This document shows, piece after piece, positions 33,146-41,158 of a stretch of 64,000 nucleotides of DNA. The stretch is taken from the NCBI GenBank assembly GCA_936928855.1, contig CAKZHZ010000046.1, positions 1 through 64,000 of the forward strand. Direction: 5' to 3'. The position numbers were made by a program, and so were the translations under genes. Below the pieces are notes generated by a model that searched no databases, had not been told where the DNA came from, and saw only the letters and a list, made by a program, of their open reading frames with translations. The stretch is from an uncultured Polycyclovorans sp. (GTDB lineage Bacteria > Pseudomonadota > Gammaproteobacteria > Nevskiales > Nevskiaceae). Every line of letters starts with the position of its first letter. The first letter of the stretch is position 1.

Positions 33146-34180
33146 ATGCGCCGCAGCGATTTCGACTACCACCTGCCTCCCGAGCTGATCGCCCAGCATC
33201 CGCCCGCCACGCGTGCCGGAGCCCGGCTGCTGGTGCTCGAGGGTGCCTGCCCCGAGGATGATCACATCGCGCGGTTGCCGAGCCGCCTGTCGCCCGGCGA
33301 CCTGCTCATCTTCAACGACACCCGGGTGATTCCGGCGCGACTGTTCGGGCACAAGTCGACGGGCGGGCGCGTGGAGGTGATGGTTGAACGCATTGATGAC
33401 GACCGGCATTTCTGGGCGCAGCTGGGCGTCAGCAAATCGCCCCGTGCGGGGGGTGTGCTGGAAGTGGGCGGGCGCCGGCTGACGGTGCTTGGCCGCGAGG
33501 ACGATCTCTTCCATCTGCGTCTGGAGGGGGCGGAGGAAGTGCACGCCTTTCTCGACGCAGCCGGTCAGTTGCCGCTGCCGCCCTACATTACCCATGCCCC
33601 TGGGAAGCAGGATGCCGAGCGCTATCAGACCGTGTTTGCGCGGGCGCCGGGAGCTGTCGCAGCCCCCACCGCAGGTCTGCACTTCGACCAGGGCCTGCTG
33701 GACGCCCTTGATGCGCGCGGGGTGCGGCGCGCCACGCTTACCCTCCATGTCGGGGCCGGCACCTTCCAGCCGGTGCGGGTGGACGACCTGTCGGCGCACC
33801 GAATGCATATGGAGCGCTACCACATCAACACCGAGCTCAGGCAGGCCATTGCCGACACCCGCGCCCGTGGCGGACGCGTGGTGGCGGTCGGTACCACCGT
33901 GTGTCGGGCCCTGGAGTCCGCCGTCGATGACGAAGGACTTCCGAAGGTCGGCGCCGGTGAAACGCGTCTGTTCATCACGCCCGGATACCGCTTCCGGGTG
34001 ATTGATCGCCTGCTCACCAATTTCCACCTGCCGCAGTCCACGCTGCTGATGCTGGTCAGCGCGCTCGGGGGATACGAGCGGATGATGGCGGCCTATCGGC
34101 ACGCCGTGGACCAACGGTATCGTTTCTTCAGTTATGGCGATGCCATGCTGATCACGCCGACGGCGGCCGCGCGCCCATGA
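33146..34180 (+). CDS. queA: S-adenosylmethionine:tRNA ribosyltransferase-isomerase
   Basis: A 344-residue QueA, which transfers and isomerises the ribosyl group of SAM onto 7-aminomethyl-7-deazaguanine in tRNA, giving epoxyqueuosine. Family motifs are RRSDFDYHLPPELIAQ at the N-terminus, LLIFNDTRVIPARLFG, YQTVFARAPGAVAAPTAGLHF, LHVGAGTFQPV and the C-terminal TNFHLPQSTLLMLVSALGG. The usual queA-tgt pair is interrupted here by a membrane-protein gene whose ATG overlaps the queA stop. Confidence 0.96.
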   Translation: MRRSDFDYHLPPELIAQHPPATRAGARLLVLEGACPEDDHIARLPSRLSPGDLLIFNDTRVIPARLFGHKSTGGRVEVMVERIDDDRHFWAQLGVSKSPRAGGVLEVGGRRLTVLGREDDLFHLRLEGAEEVHAFLDAAGQLPLPPYITHAPGKQDAERYQTVFARAPGAVAAPTAGLHFDQGLLDALDARGVRRATLTLHVGAGTFQPVRVDDLSAHRMHMERYHINTELRQAIADTRARGGRVVAVGTTVCRALESAVDDEGLPKVGAGETRLFITPGYRFRVIDRLLTNFHLPQSTLLMLVSALGGYERMMAAYRHAVDQRYRFFSYGDAMLITPTAAARP

Positions 34181-36117
34181 TGGCGGTGGTTTTCACACTG
34201 GCGGTGGTGGCGGCGCTGGTGCTGATGGGCGTCGGAGCCGCTCGGTTGGGTGCGGCCCGACTCGGCCTGACGCCATTGCTCGCCGGTGCCGTGATCGGCC
34301 TGCCGCTGCTGGACAGCAGCCTGCGACACCTTGGGTTGCCGTTGTTCTTCCCGGGCTGCGGTTATCTGCTGCTGGCCGCCGGCGTCTGGGCCGCGTGGCG
34401 ACACCACTCCGGCGTGGCATGGCCGCGCTGGGCGCTGTTCGCCCTGGTGTTGCTGGTGGCGCTGCTGCTGCGGGGTATCGCTCCCGGCTTTGACAGTTTT
34501 GGCGAGAACATTTTCTCGTTGCGGTATGTCCAGAGCCTGAGACTGTCGACGACGTATCCTGCAGCCGACCTGTGGGGCGCCAGCCCCACGGTGGCGACCT
34601 ACTACACCCTGATACACAACCTGCCGGCGTTGCTGTCGCGGGCGTTGTTCCTGCCGGTCCCGTTTGCCTTCAGCCTGTCCATCGCGCTGATTCTGGCCTG
34701 TCTGTGGATGGTGCTCTTCGACGTGATGCGCGGCCGTCAGTCCGCCGGCGTGGCGGCACTGCTGGCGACGGTGGCGGTGTCGGCGGGGACCGGCGTGTCG
34801 TTGCTGCTGTGGGCGCCCGTGCACCCTGGCGACAGCATGATGCTGGGCTACCCCCATGTGCGCCTGTTCGACATGCGGCCGGACGAGTTCAGCTGGCCCT
34901 GGCTGTCCGCCCTGGTTGCGCGCACGCCGGCCTTGCCGGTGGAGAGCCCCCTGCATATCGGCCTCTATCTCGGAGACCTGCACCCCCCTCTGTTCAGCCT
35001 GATGCTGATGGCCCTGCTGCTGTGGGTCTGGGCGAGCCGCGACCGTGGCGAGGGCGGGACCCTGTATGCCGGCTTCCTCGGGGCGTTGCCCTGGCTGGCC
35101 TGGGCCAGCAATCCCTGGACCATCCCGCACTTCGGCCTGTTGGCGGTAGGACTGTTCCTGTTCGACCCTGCCGCCCGGCGGCACTGGCATGCGGCGCTGG
35201 CGGGGCTTCTGCTGAGCTGGGTGCTGGTGATGCCGCTGGTGCTCAACAGCAGTTTCCTCGATGGCGTGGGGATTCGTGCCCTGCCGGCCAGCCTGCGCGC
35301 GCCCTGGCCGGCGCTGCTGATCATCTGGGGACCCGCTCTGCTGCTGACCATCGCCGCAGTGGTGCAGCGGGTCCGCACCCGCTGGGTGATGCTGGCAGTG
35401 ACGCTGTTGGCAGCCAGCATGGAATTCGTTCACTTCAGTCAGGGCGATGATGCCGGCTCCGGCGCGCGTTTCAACGGCGTGCTGAAAGTGTGGAGCCCGC
35501 TGCATTTCCTGCTCCTGGGGCTGGGGCTGTATGTGATGGCGGCGCTGCGGGGACGCCTGCGGGTACTGTGGCTGCTCGCCGTGCCGGTGGTGGTGTCGGC
35601 CACCCTTCACGGGCGCGACGTGATGCAGGCGCAGCTCAACAAGGGGCAGGTGCCCTTGCAGTGGAATGGCGCGGACCGCCTCCATCAGCGCAATGACCGT
35701 GCGTTTCTGCTGCGTGCGCTGCAGGGGCAGCCGCGTGGGCGCACGTTGGAACGCCTGGAGCGCAACTACTACACCTTGGCGCCCCTGACCTCACAACTGG
35801 CCGGCCATGCCACCGTGTCGGGCTGGCCCCACCATGCCGCCCAGGCCAGCGGAGATGCCCCCGCCGAGCAGCGACGCCTCGACGCGATCCAGGGCTGGTA
35901 TGCCGGCAGCGACCGACGCCCGCGCGATTTGCTGGATCGCTGGGATGTCGACACCGTGCTGGTGGACTGGGATGCCGGTTGGGACGCTCAGCGCCTGCAC
36001 CGCTTGCGGATTTCGCTGGGGAGTGGCTGGGCCTGGATCCCGGGGCCCGACGCTGAGGGCGGCACGGTGTCCGGACTACTGGTGCGGGCCGGTGCTGACA
36101 AGGACAATCGCAAATGA
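34177..36117 (+). CDS. DUF2298-like polytopic membrane protein
   Basis: A 646-residue protein with about twelve hydrophobic segments over residues 1-470 and a soluble C-terminal tail. Several blocks match DUF2298 (PF10060) membrane proteins as I know them: FGENIFSLRYVQSL near residue 110, a Tyr-rich TVATYYTLIHN, the diagnostic GDLHPPLFSLMLMAL (family GDLHPH), ASNPWTIPHFG (family N-W-x-x-P) and ARFNGVLKVWSPLHFLLLG (family N-T-V-F-K-F-Y). DUF2298 proteins resemble GT-C glycosyltransferases, so a lipid-linked sugar transferase is possible but unproven. It starts inside the queA stop and overlaps the tgt start by four bases. Confidence 0.75.
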   Translation: MMAVVFTLAVVAALVLMGVGAARLGAARLGLTPLLAGAVIGLPLLDSSLRHLGLPLFFPGCGYLLLAAGVWAAWRHHSGVAWPRWALFALVLLVALLLRGIAPGFDSFGENIFSLRYVQSLRLSTTYPAADLWGASPTVATYYTLIHNLPALLSRALFLPVPFAFSLSIALILACLWMVLFDVMRGRQSAGVAALLATVAVSAGTGVSLLLWAPVHPGDSMMLGYPHVRLFDMRPDEFSWPWLSALVARTPALPVESPLHIGLYLGDLHPPLFSLMLMALLLWVWASRDRGEGGTLYAGFLGALPWLAWASNPWTIPHFGLLAVGLFLFDPAARRHWHAALAGLLLSWVLVMPLVLNSSFLDGVGIRALPASLRAPWPALLIIWGPALLLTIAAVVQRVRTRWVMLAVTLLAASMEFVHFSQGDDAGSGARFNGVLKVWSPLHFLLLGLGLYVMAALRGRLRVLWLLAVPVVVSATLHGRDVMQAQLNKGQVPLQWNGADRLHQRNDRAFLLRALQGQPRGRTLERLERNYYTLAPLTSQLAGHATVSGWPHHAAQASGDAPAEQRRLDAIQGWYAGSDRRPRDLLDRWDVDTVLVDWDAGWDAQRLHRLRISLGSGWAWIPGPDAEGGTVSGLLVRAGADKDNRK

Positions 36118-37247
36118 AGTTTGAGTTGCTCAAGACGGAAGGGTTTGCCCGGCGTGGTCGCCTGCACCTGCAGCACGGCGTGGTCGAAACGCCGGTGTTC
36201 ATGCCGGTGGGCACCTACGGCACGGTGAAGAGCCTGACGCCCGAAGATCTACGTGCGGTGGGCAGCCAGATCATTCTTGGCAACACCTTCCACCTCATGC
36301 TGCGGCCCGGCAAGGCCGCCTTCGAACGGGTGGGGGGGCTGCATCGCTTCATGCACTGGGACGGACCCATCCTGACCGACTCCGGCGGGTTTCAGGTGTG
36401 GAGCCTGTCCGGCCTGCGCAAGATCCGCGAGGAGGGCGTCACCTTCGCCTCGCCGGTCAACGGCGACCGCATCTTTCTGTCGCCCGAAGGCGCCATCGAG
36501 ATGCAGCATGCGCTGAACAGTGACATCGTCATGCAGTTCGACGAGTGCACACCGTACCCCGCCACTGAAGCTGAGGCCGGCAAGAGCATGGCGCTGTCCA
36601 CGCGCTGGGCGCAGCGCTGCAAGACCGCACATGGGGACAATCCCAATGCGCTCTACGGCATCGTCCAGGGCGGCATGTACCCGCCATTGCGCCAGCAGTC
36701 CCTGAGCCAGCTGCAGGCGATCGGCTTTGACGGCTATGCCATCGGCGGCCTGTCCGTTGGCGAACCCGAGCACGAGCGCCTGAAGGTGCTCGACGCCCTG
36801 GCCCCGGTGATGCCTACCGAGGCGCCGCGCTACCTGATGGGCGTCGGCACGCCGCGCGATCTGGTGCAGGCCGTGGCGCGCGGTGTGGATCAGTTCGACT
36901 GCGTGATGCCCACCCGCAATGCCCGCAACGGCCACCTGTTCACCAGTGAGGGCGTGATCCGCCTGCGCAATGCCAAGTACCGCGACGACGACGGCCCGCT
37001 GGATCCCGCCTGCGATTGCGAGACCTGCAGGCACTACTCCCGTGCCTATCTGCACCACCTCGACAAGTGCAACGAGATGCTCGGGCCGCGGCTCAACACG
37101 ATCCACAACCTGCGCTACTACCACCGCCTGATGGAACGCATCCGCATGGCGCTGGAGAGCGGCACCTTCACCGCGTTTGCGGAAGCGTTCCTGAACTCGC
37201 CGGAGGGCGATACGCGACGCGCAGCTGCGCCACCGCCCCCGCCATGA
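36114..37247 (+). CDS. tgt: tRNA-guanine transglycosylase
   Basis: A 377-residue Tgt that exchanges G34 for preQ1 in tRNAs with GUN anticodons, the step before QueA. Motifs are GTVKSLTPEDL, LTDSGGFQVWSLS, VMQFDECTPYPA, the RNA-binding CVMPTRNARNGHLFT and the zinc site CDCETCRHYSRAYLHHL. Its ATG overlaps the preceding membrane protein stop. The yajC-secD-secF genes that often follow tgt in gammaproteobacteria are absent; 135 bases with no recognised feature separate it from a convergent EAL gene. Confidence 0.96.
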   Translation: MKFELLKTEGFARRGRLHLQHGVVETPVFMPVGTYGTVKSLTPEDLRAVGSQIILGNTFHLMLRPGKAAFERVGGLHRFMHWDGPILTDSGGFQVWSLSGLRKIREEGVTFASPVNGDRIFLSPEGAIEMQHALNSDIVMQFDECTPYPATEAEAGKSMALSTRWAQRCKTAHGDNPNALYGIVQGGMYPPLRQQSLSQLQAIGFDGYAIGGLSVGEPEHERLKVLDALAPVMPTEAPRYLMGVGTPRDLVQAVARGVDQFDCVMPTRNARNGHLFTSEGVIRLRNAKYRDDDGPLDPACDCETCRHYSRAYLHHLDKCNEMLGPRLNTIHNLRYYHRLMERIRMALESGTFTAFAEAFLNSPEGDTRRAAAPPPPP

Positions 37248-37382
37248 CCAAGAAGCTTGGCTGCCGCGCATTCTCCGGCAGAAAAGCAGCTGCTGGACTG
37301 CTTGTGCGCAGCCGGGCGTGCTGAGTGCGGGCACGGGCTGTGCCGTTGTCGACTGTAGAAGCTCGGTAGGGGTGTTTAGGTG

Positions 37383-40010
37383 TTACACCACCGGCAGCCG
37401 CCGGCCGCTGGCCAGCAGATCCGCGAAGGCGTCGGCGGGCAGGCCGGGGCTGAACAGGAAGCCCTGAATCTGGTCGCATCCCAGTTGTTGCAGCTGCCGG
37501 AGTTGCGCCGGGGTTTCCACGCCTTCGGCGATGACCTTCAGCCCCAGGCCATGGGCGAGGCCGATGATGGCGGCGACCATGTCCACCGGTTTGCCGCCTC
37601 TTTCGAGGTCGACGATGAAGGAGCGGTCAATCTTGAGGTAGTTGACGGGTAGTCGGGTCAGCTTGGCGAGCGAGGAGTAGCCCGTACCGAAGTCGTCGAC
37701 GGCGATGGTCATCCCCATGCCCTGAAGTTCGCGGAGTTTCCGCGCGGTACCCTCGGGGTCGGCCATGACCACTGATTCGGTGACTTCGATGTCGAGGCCG
37801 TGCAGGTCCGATGGCAGGTAGGCGATGGCGTTGCGGACCGTGTCCAGAAAGTCGGCCTGTCGCAGCTGGATGGCAGAGACGTTCACGGCCACCCGCGGCG
37901 CCTGAAGGCCGGCGACACGCCAGCGGTTGTAGTCGCGCAGCGCCTGGGTCAGTGCCCAGGCACCTACCGACACGATCTGGCCACTCTCCTCCAGAACCGG
38001 GACGAAATGACCGGGGGGCACCCTCCCCAGTCGTGGGTGTTGCCATCGCAACAGGGCCTCAGCGCCGCAGATGGCGCCGCTGGCACAGTCGAGCTTGGGC
38101 TGATAGTGCAGGGCCAGCTCGTTGCGATTCAGGGCTTCGGGCAGCAGCTGGATAATCTGGTTTCGGACTTCGTTGGCTTCCTGGATACGAGGGTTGTGCA
38201 GTACCGCGTCCTCCTGCCGTGACCGCGCGGTGCGCAATGCGGTTTCGGCGCTGCGGATCAGGGTGTCGGCGTCCTCGCCATCGTGGGGATAGCAGGCGGC
38301 TCCGATGCGAAGGGTGATGTGCACATCCTGATGCTCAATGCGCATCGGGTTGCCGAGCGCGCCTTCGATCTCGGCAGACAGGGCGGGCAGGGAGGTGTCG
38401 TCCAGAGGGCGGTGTGCGATCACCAGAAAGCGGTCGCCCGTATCGCGCGCCACCCGTGTGGCATCGGCTTCGCAGTACCTCACCAGGCTGTGGGCAACGC
38501 GGCAAAGCACCTGATCTCCACCGCGACGCCCCAGGGAGGCGTTGAGCTGGCTGAAGTGGCGCAGGTCCAAGAGCAGGAGGGAGAGGGGCCTGGCCTGCTC
38601 GGAGGCCCGCAGCAGGCGTTCGCTGAGCCGCTCGCGGAACTGATGGCGGTTCGCCAAACGGGTCAAGGGGTCGTGTTCGGCAAGAAAATCCAGCCTGTCA
38701 TCACGGTTGAGTGATTCCAGGGCATGGGCGAGGTGGCCGGCCACATCCTGCAGCAACCTGAGGTCGTCCTCGCCGATGCTGTGCCGCGCGTTGCCGTACA
38801 GGCTGAAACAGCCTTGTACACGCCCCTGAATGATCAGGGGCAGGGCGACATAGGCGTTGAGCCCATGTTGGGCGAATAGTGGGTGCCACTGTTTCAGTGC
38901 CGGCTCAGACAGCACGTCATTGCAGACCTGGGGGAGGCCACTGCGCAGCGCGCGCACCGTGGGGCCATCACGACTGGGATCGGTCTCGTTCAATGAGAAC
39001 TTCAAGGCGGGCAGCGCGGCGCTGGCCCGTCCCGCCACGACTTCAGGGGTGAGGGTGTTGTCGCGCAGCAGTCCGATCCAGGCCAGCGCGAAGCCCCCGG
39101 TATCGGTTGCGATCTCGCAGCAGCCCTCCAGCAATCGGCTGCGGGTGCGGGTGCGCATGATCAGCACGGTGGTGCCGGACAGCACCGCGTACATGCGCTG
39201 CAGGCGGGTGCGGGTCACCGCTTCGTCCCGCAGGCGCTGATTGGTCTTGCGCAGCGTGTCCAGCATGCGGCGGGTTCGCAGCACCACGCGGGACTCGACG
39301 GACGACAGCAGCAGTGAGATGGCCAGCAGGCAGAGCATGATCAGGCCAATGCTGTAGCCCAGCAGCTGATTGTCGAGCTCGCGATTGCCGGGCACTGCGC
39401 AGTAGGCATCCGGGGCAAAGGTGGCGGCTGCCATGCCGGTGTAGTGCATGCCACTGATCGCCAGACCCATCACCACGGCCCCCAGCAGGCGGCGCAGTGG
39501 GCGCCCGTCCGCCGGCGCGTCCCGCAGGGCAAAGACGATCCAGAGCGCCAGGTAGGCGGCACCGATTGCGATGAGGACCGACAACGCAAGCGGTACAGGC
39601 GCGTAGCGGATGGACGGCACCATGTTCATGGCCTTCATGCCGACGTAGTGCATGGCGCAGATACCCAGGCCCATCATCAGGCCTCCGATCTGTACCGTGG
39701 CGCTGCGCAGCCGGTGTTGGCTGACGACGGCCAGAGAGCAGCCAGCGGCGCCGATGGCGATGACCAGTGACAGCGCGGTGAGGCCCACGTCGTAGGCCAT
39801 GCGGATCGGCAGCTCGAACGCCAGCATGCCGATGAAATGCATGGACCAGATGCCGCTGCCCATGACGACGGCGCCACCGAGTAGCCAGAGTGGTTCGGAG
39901 AAGCCCTTGGCAAGGGCCACCCGGCCTGCCAGTTCGAGCGCAGTGAACGAGGCGGCGACCGCCACCACGATCAAGAGCGCGACCAGCGCACTGTCATAGG
40001 TTCCGGTGAT
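37383..40010 (-). CDS. MHYT-GAF-GGDEF(degenerate)-EAL c-di-GMP phosphodiesterase, probable ATC start
   Basis: An 875-residue sensor. The N-terminal MHYT domain (about 1-230, seven helices) has three repeats SMHFIGM, AMHYVGM and GMHYTGM, proposed in the family to bind copper and sense O2, CO or NO. A GAF domain covers about 285-440. The GGDEF domain is degenerate: the active site reads TGDRF (524-528), so no cyclase activity is expected. The EAL domain looks active, with EAL at 651-653, NVSAIQL, EVTES, DDFGTGYSSL (Asp772-Asp773), KIDRSF, EGVET and QGFLFS. The start is placed at ATC 40010. Perfect AAGGAGG lies five bases upstream, homologues begin there, and a promoter lies inside the only ATG-initiated extension (to 40118). 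The gene is convergent with tgt. Confidence 0.88.
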   Translation of the reverse strand: MTGTYDSALVALLIVVAVAASFTALELAGRVALAKGFSEPLWLLGGAVVMGSGIWSMHFIGMLAFELPIRMAYDVGLTALSLVIAIGAAGCSLAVVSQHRLRSATVQIGGLMMGLGICAMHYVGMKAMNMVPSIRYAPVPLALSVLIAIGAAYLALWIVFALRDAPADGRPLRRLLGAVVMGLAISGMHYTGMAAATFAPDAYCAVPGNRELDNQLLGYSIGLIMLCLLAISLLLSSVESRVVLRTRRMLDTLRKTNQRLRDEAVTRTRLQRMYAVLSGTTVLIMRTRTRSRLLEGCCEIATDTGGFALAWIGLLRDNTLTPEVVAGRASAALPALKFSLNETDPSRDGPTVRALRSGLPQVCNDVLSEPALKQWHPLFAQHGLNAYVALPLIIQGRVQGCFSLYGNARHSIGEDDLRLLQDVAGHLAHALESLNRDDRLDFLAEHDPLTRLANRHQFRERLSERLLRASEQARPLSLLLLDLRHFSQLNASLGRRGGDQVLCRVAHSLVRYCEADATRVARDTGDRFLVIAHRPLDDTSLPALSAEIEGALGNPMRIEHQDVHITLRIGAACYPHDGEDADTLIRSAETALRTARSRQEDAVLHNPRIQEANEVRNQIIQLLPEALNRNELALHYQPKLDCASGAICGAEALLRWQHPRLGRVPPGHFVPVLEESGQIVSVGAWALTQALRDYNRWRVAGLQAPRVAVNVSAIQLRQADFLDTVRNAIAYLPSDLHGLDIEVTESVVMADPEGTARKLRELQGMGMTIAVDDFGTGYSSLAKLTRLPVNYLKIDRSFIVDLERGGKPVDMVAAIIGLAHGLGLKVIAEGVETPAQLRQLQQLGCDQIQGFLFSPGLPADAFADLLASGRRLPVV

Positions 40011-40022
40011 GGCGGCCTCCTT
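40008..40022 (-). promoter_or_regulatory. Perfect Shine-Dalgarno before a non-AUG (ATC) start
   Basis: On the minus strand AAGGAGG (40022-40016) is followed by five bases and then ATC (40010-40008), in frame with the MHYT-EAL gene. There is no in-frame ATG, GTG or TTG at a suitable distance from this site. ATC as a start is very rare; ATT in infC is the well-known parallel. Confidence 0.65.
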
Positions 40023-40056
40023 GCGCCCACGACCGCGGTTCCCTTCTGCAGAAAAC

Positions 40057-40085
40057 GGTATAGGGGCTTCAGCGCTTCTGCGCAA
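40057..40085 (-). promoter_or_regulatory. Candidate sigma-70 promoter of the MHYT-EAL gene
   Basis: Minus-strand TTGCGC (40085-40080, four of six to TTGACA), a 17-base spacer and TATACC (40062-40057, four of six to TATAAT). Transcription would start near 40050, just upstream of the AAGGAGG site. It lies within the reading frame that would be needed if translation began at ATG 40118, which argues against that start. Confidence 0.5.
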
Positions 40086-40145
40086 GTCAGCCCGAAGCCG
40101 GCACCGCACGCAGCTCATGGGGTGGCCGCAGGCCGCGCGACCGGA

Positions 40146-40685
40146 TCACGCCAGCGCGTACACCTCGACGGCGGTGCTCATCGAATGCCCATCAATGTCC
40201 AGATACAAGGTCCGCTCGGTCACCGAGATGGCCAGCGCCGAACGTCGGGTCAGCCGCGGCGCCGCATCGGCAATGAAGCCGCGGTCGAAGGCGTAGATCG
40301 GCAGTTCGGCGGCGCGGTGGATCTTGTGGCCGGCGTAGTGGGCCAGCAGCGGTGCGGGGTCGCGATGGGTGTAGAGGGCGCAGCGGTCGGCCTGTTTGCT
40401 GCCGCGGTGCAGACGCTCGGGGTCGGGGGCACCCACTTCAATCCAGGCGGTGATGCGGCCGGTGAGGTCACGCACCCACGCGGCGGGCTGGTCGACCGCC
40501 GCCACCCCTTCGGTCAGCGCGATGCCGTCTTCGTACTCCAGTGCGTAGGCCAGCAGTCGCACCAGCATGAACTCGGCGGTCTCGGAAGGTTGCCGCGCGA
40601 CCCGCAGTTCGACGTCGGCGAAGACGTTGCGGTCCATGTCCGCGATTTGCAGGGCGAAGGTGTGCAGGGTGGCGGTGAGCGCCAT
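40146..40685 (-). CDS. yaeQ: YaeQ family protein
   Basis: A 179-residue protein matching YaeQ over its full length: it opens MALTATLHTFALQIADMDRNV, has ELRVARQPSETAEFMLVRLLAYALEYEDGI, and WIEVGAPDPERLHRGSKQAD. The family has a PD-(D/E)XK-like nuclease fold with E-x-x-x-x-E/G-x-P type residues in place (GAPD). YaeQ was once reported to compensate for RfaH loss, later disputed; function is unknown. On the minus strand, 74 bases after a TM2-domain gene. Confidence 0.92.
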   Translation of the reverse strand: MALTATLHTFALQIADMDRNVFADVELRVARQPSETAEFMLVRLLAYALEYEDGIALTEGVAAVDQPAAWVRDLTGRITAWIEVGAPDPERLHRGSKQADRCALYTHRDPAPLLAHYAGHKIHRAAELPIYAFDRGFIADAAPRLTRRSALAISVTERTLYLDIDGHSMSTAVEVYALA

Positions 40686-40759
40686 CGGAAAACCACCAGA
40701 GTGGTGCGGTTGGCCGGCTGCCAGAAGGCAGGCGCCAGGGCAGTGGGTTGGCGGGCGGT

Positions 40760-41158
40760 TCAGGCGCCGCGGTTGAGTGCGTCGATCTGCGAATTCAGGG
40801 TCAGCAGGTCATACAGCCAGCCGATCAGGAACAGGCCGCCGGTGAACAGGTAGAGGATCCCGGTGATCCACTTGCCCTGGTAGAAGCGATGCACCCCGAA
40901 GATGCCGAGAAAGCCCAGCAACAGCCAGGCCACCGAGTAGTCGGTGGCGCCGGCGGTGTACTTGCGGTCGGCTTCTCGGTCCATGGCGGGGATCAGGAAC
41001 AGGTCGACGATCCAGCCGATGAACAGCAGGCCCAGGGTGAAGAACCAGATCGTGCCCGTGACCTGCCGCCCGTAGTAGAAGCGGTGGGCGCCCATGAAAC
41101 CGATGACCCACAACAGATACCCGACCACCTTGCTGTGGGTGTTGTTGGCAGGGCTCAT
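40760..41158 (-). CDS. Tandem TM2-domain protein
   Basis: A 132-residue membrane protein with two TM2-like repeats. Each has a helix pair and the G-x-H-R-F-Y motif: GFMGAHRFYYGRQVTGTIWF in repeat one and GIFGVHRFYQGKWITGILYL in repeat two. Both end in a GWIVDLFLIP/GWLYDLLTL helix with an Asp. Four transmembrane helices are expected. The function of bacterial TM2 proteins is unknown. Its ATG overlaps the stop of the upstream permease gene by four bases. Confidence 0.88.
   Translation of the reverse strand: MSPANNTHSKVVGYLLWVIGFMGAHRFYYGRQVTGTIWFFTLGLLFIGWIVDLFLIPAMDREADRKYTAGATDYSVAWLLLGFLGIFGVHRFYQGKWITGILYLFTGGLFLIGWLYDLLTLNSQIDALNRGA

Noticed and set aside
40011..40118. ATG 40118 as the start of the MHYT-EAL gene
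   Set aside because: No ribosome-binding site, rare codons, an internal promoter-like sequence, and homologues begin about 36 residues later beside a perfect AAGGAGG.
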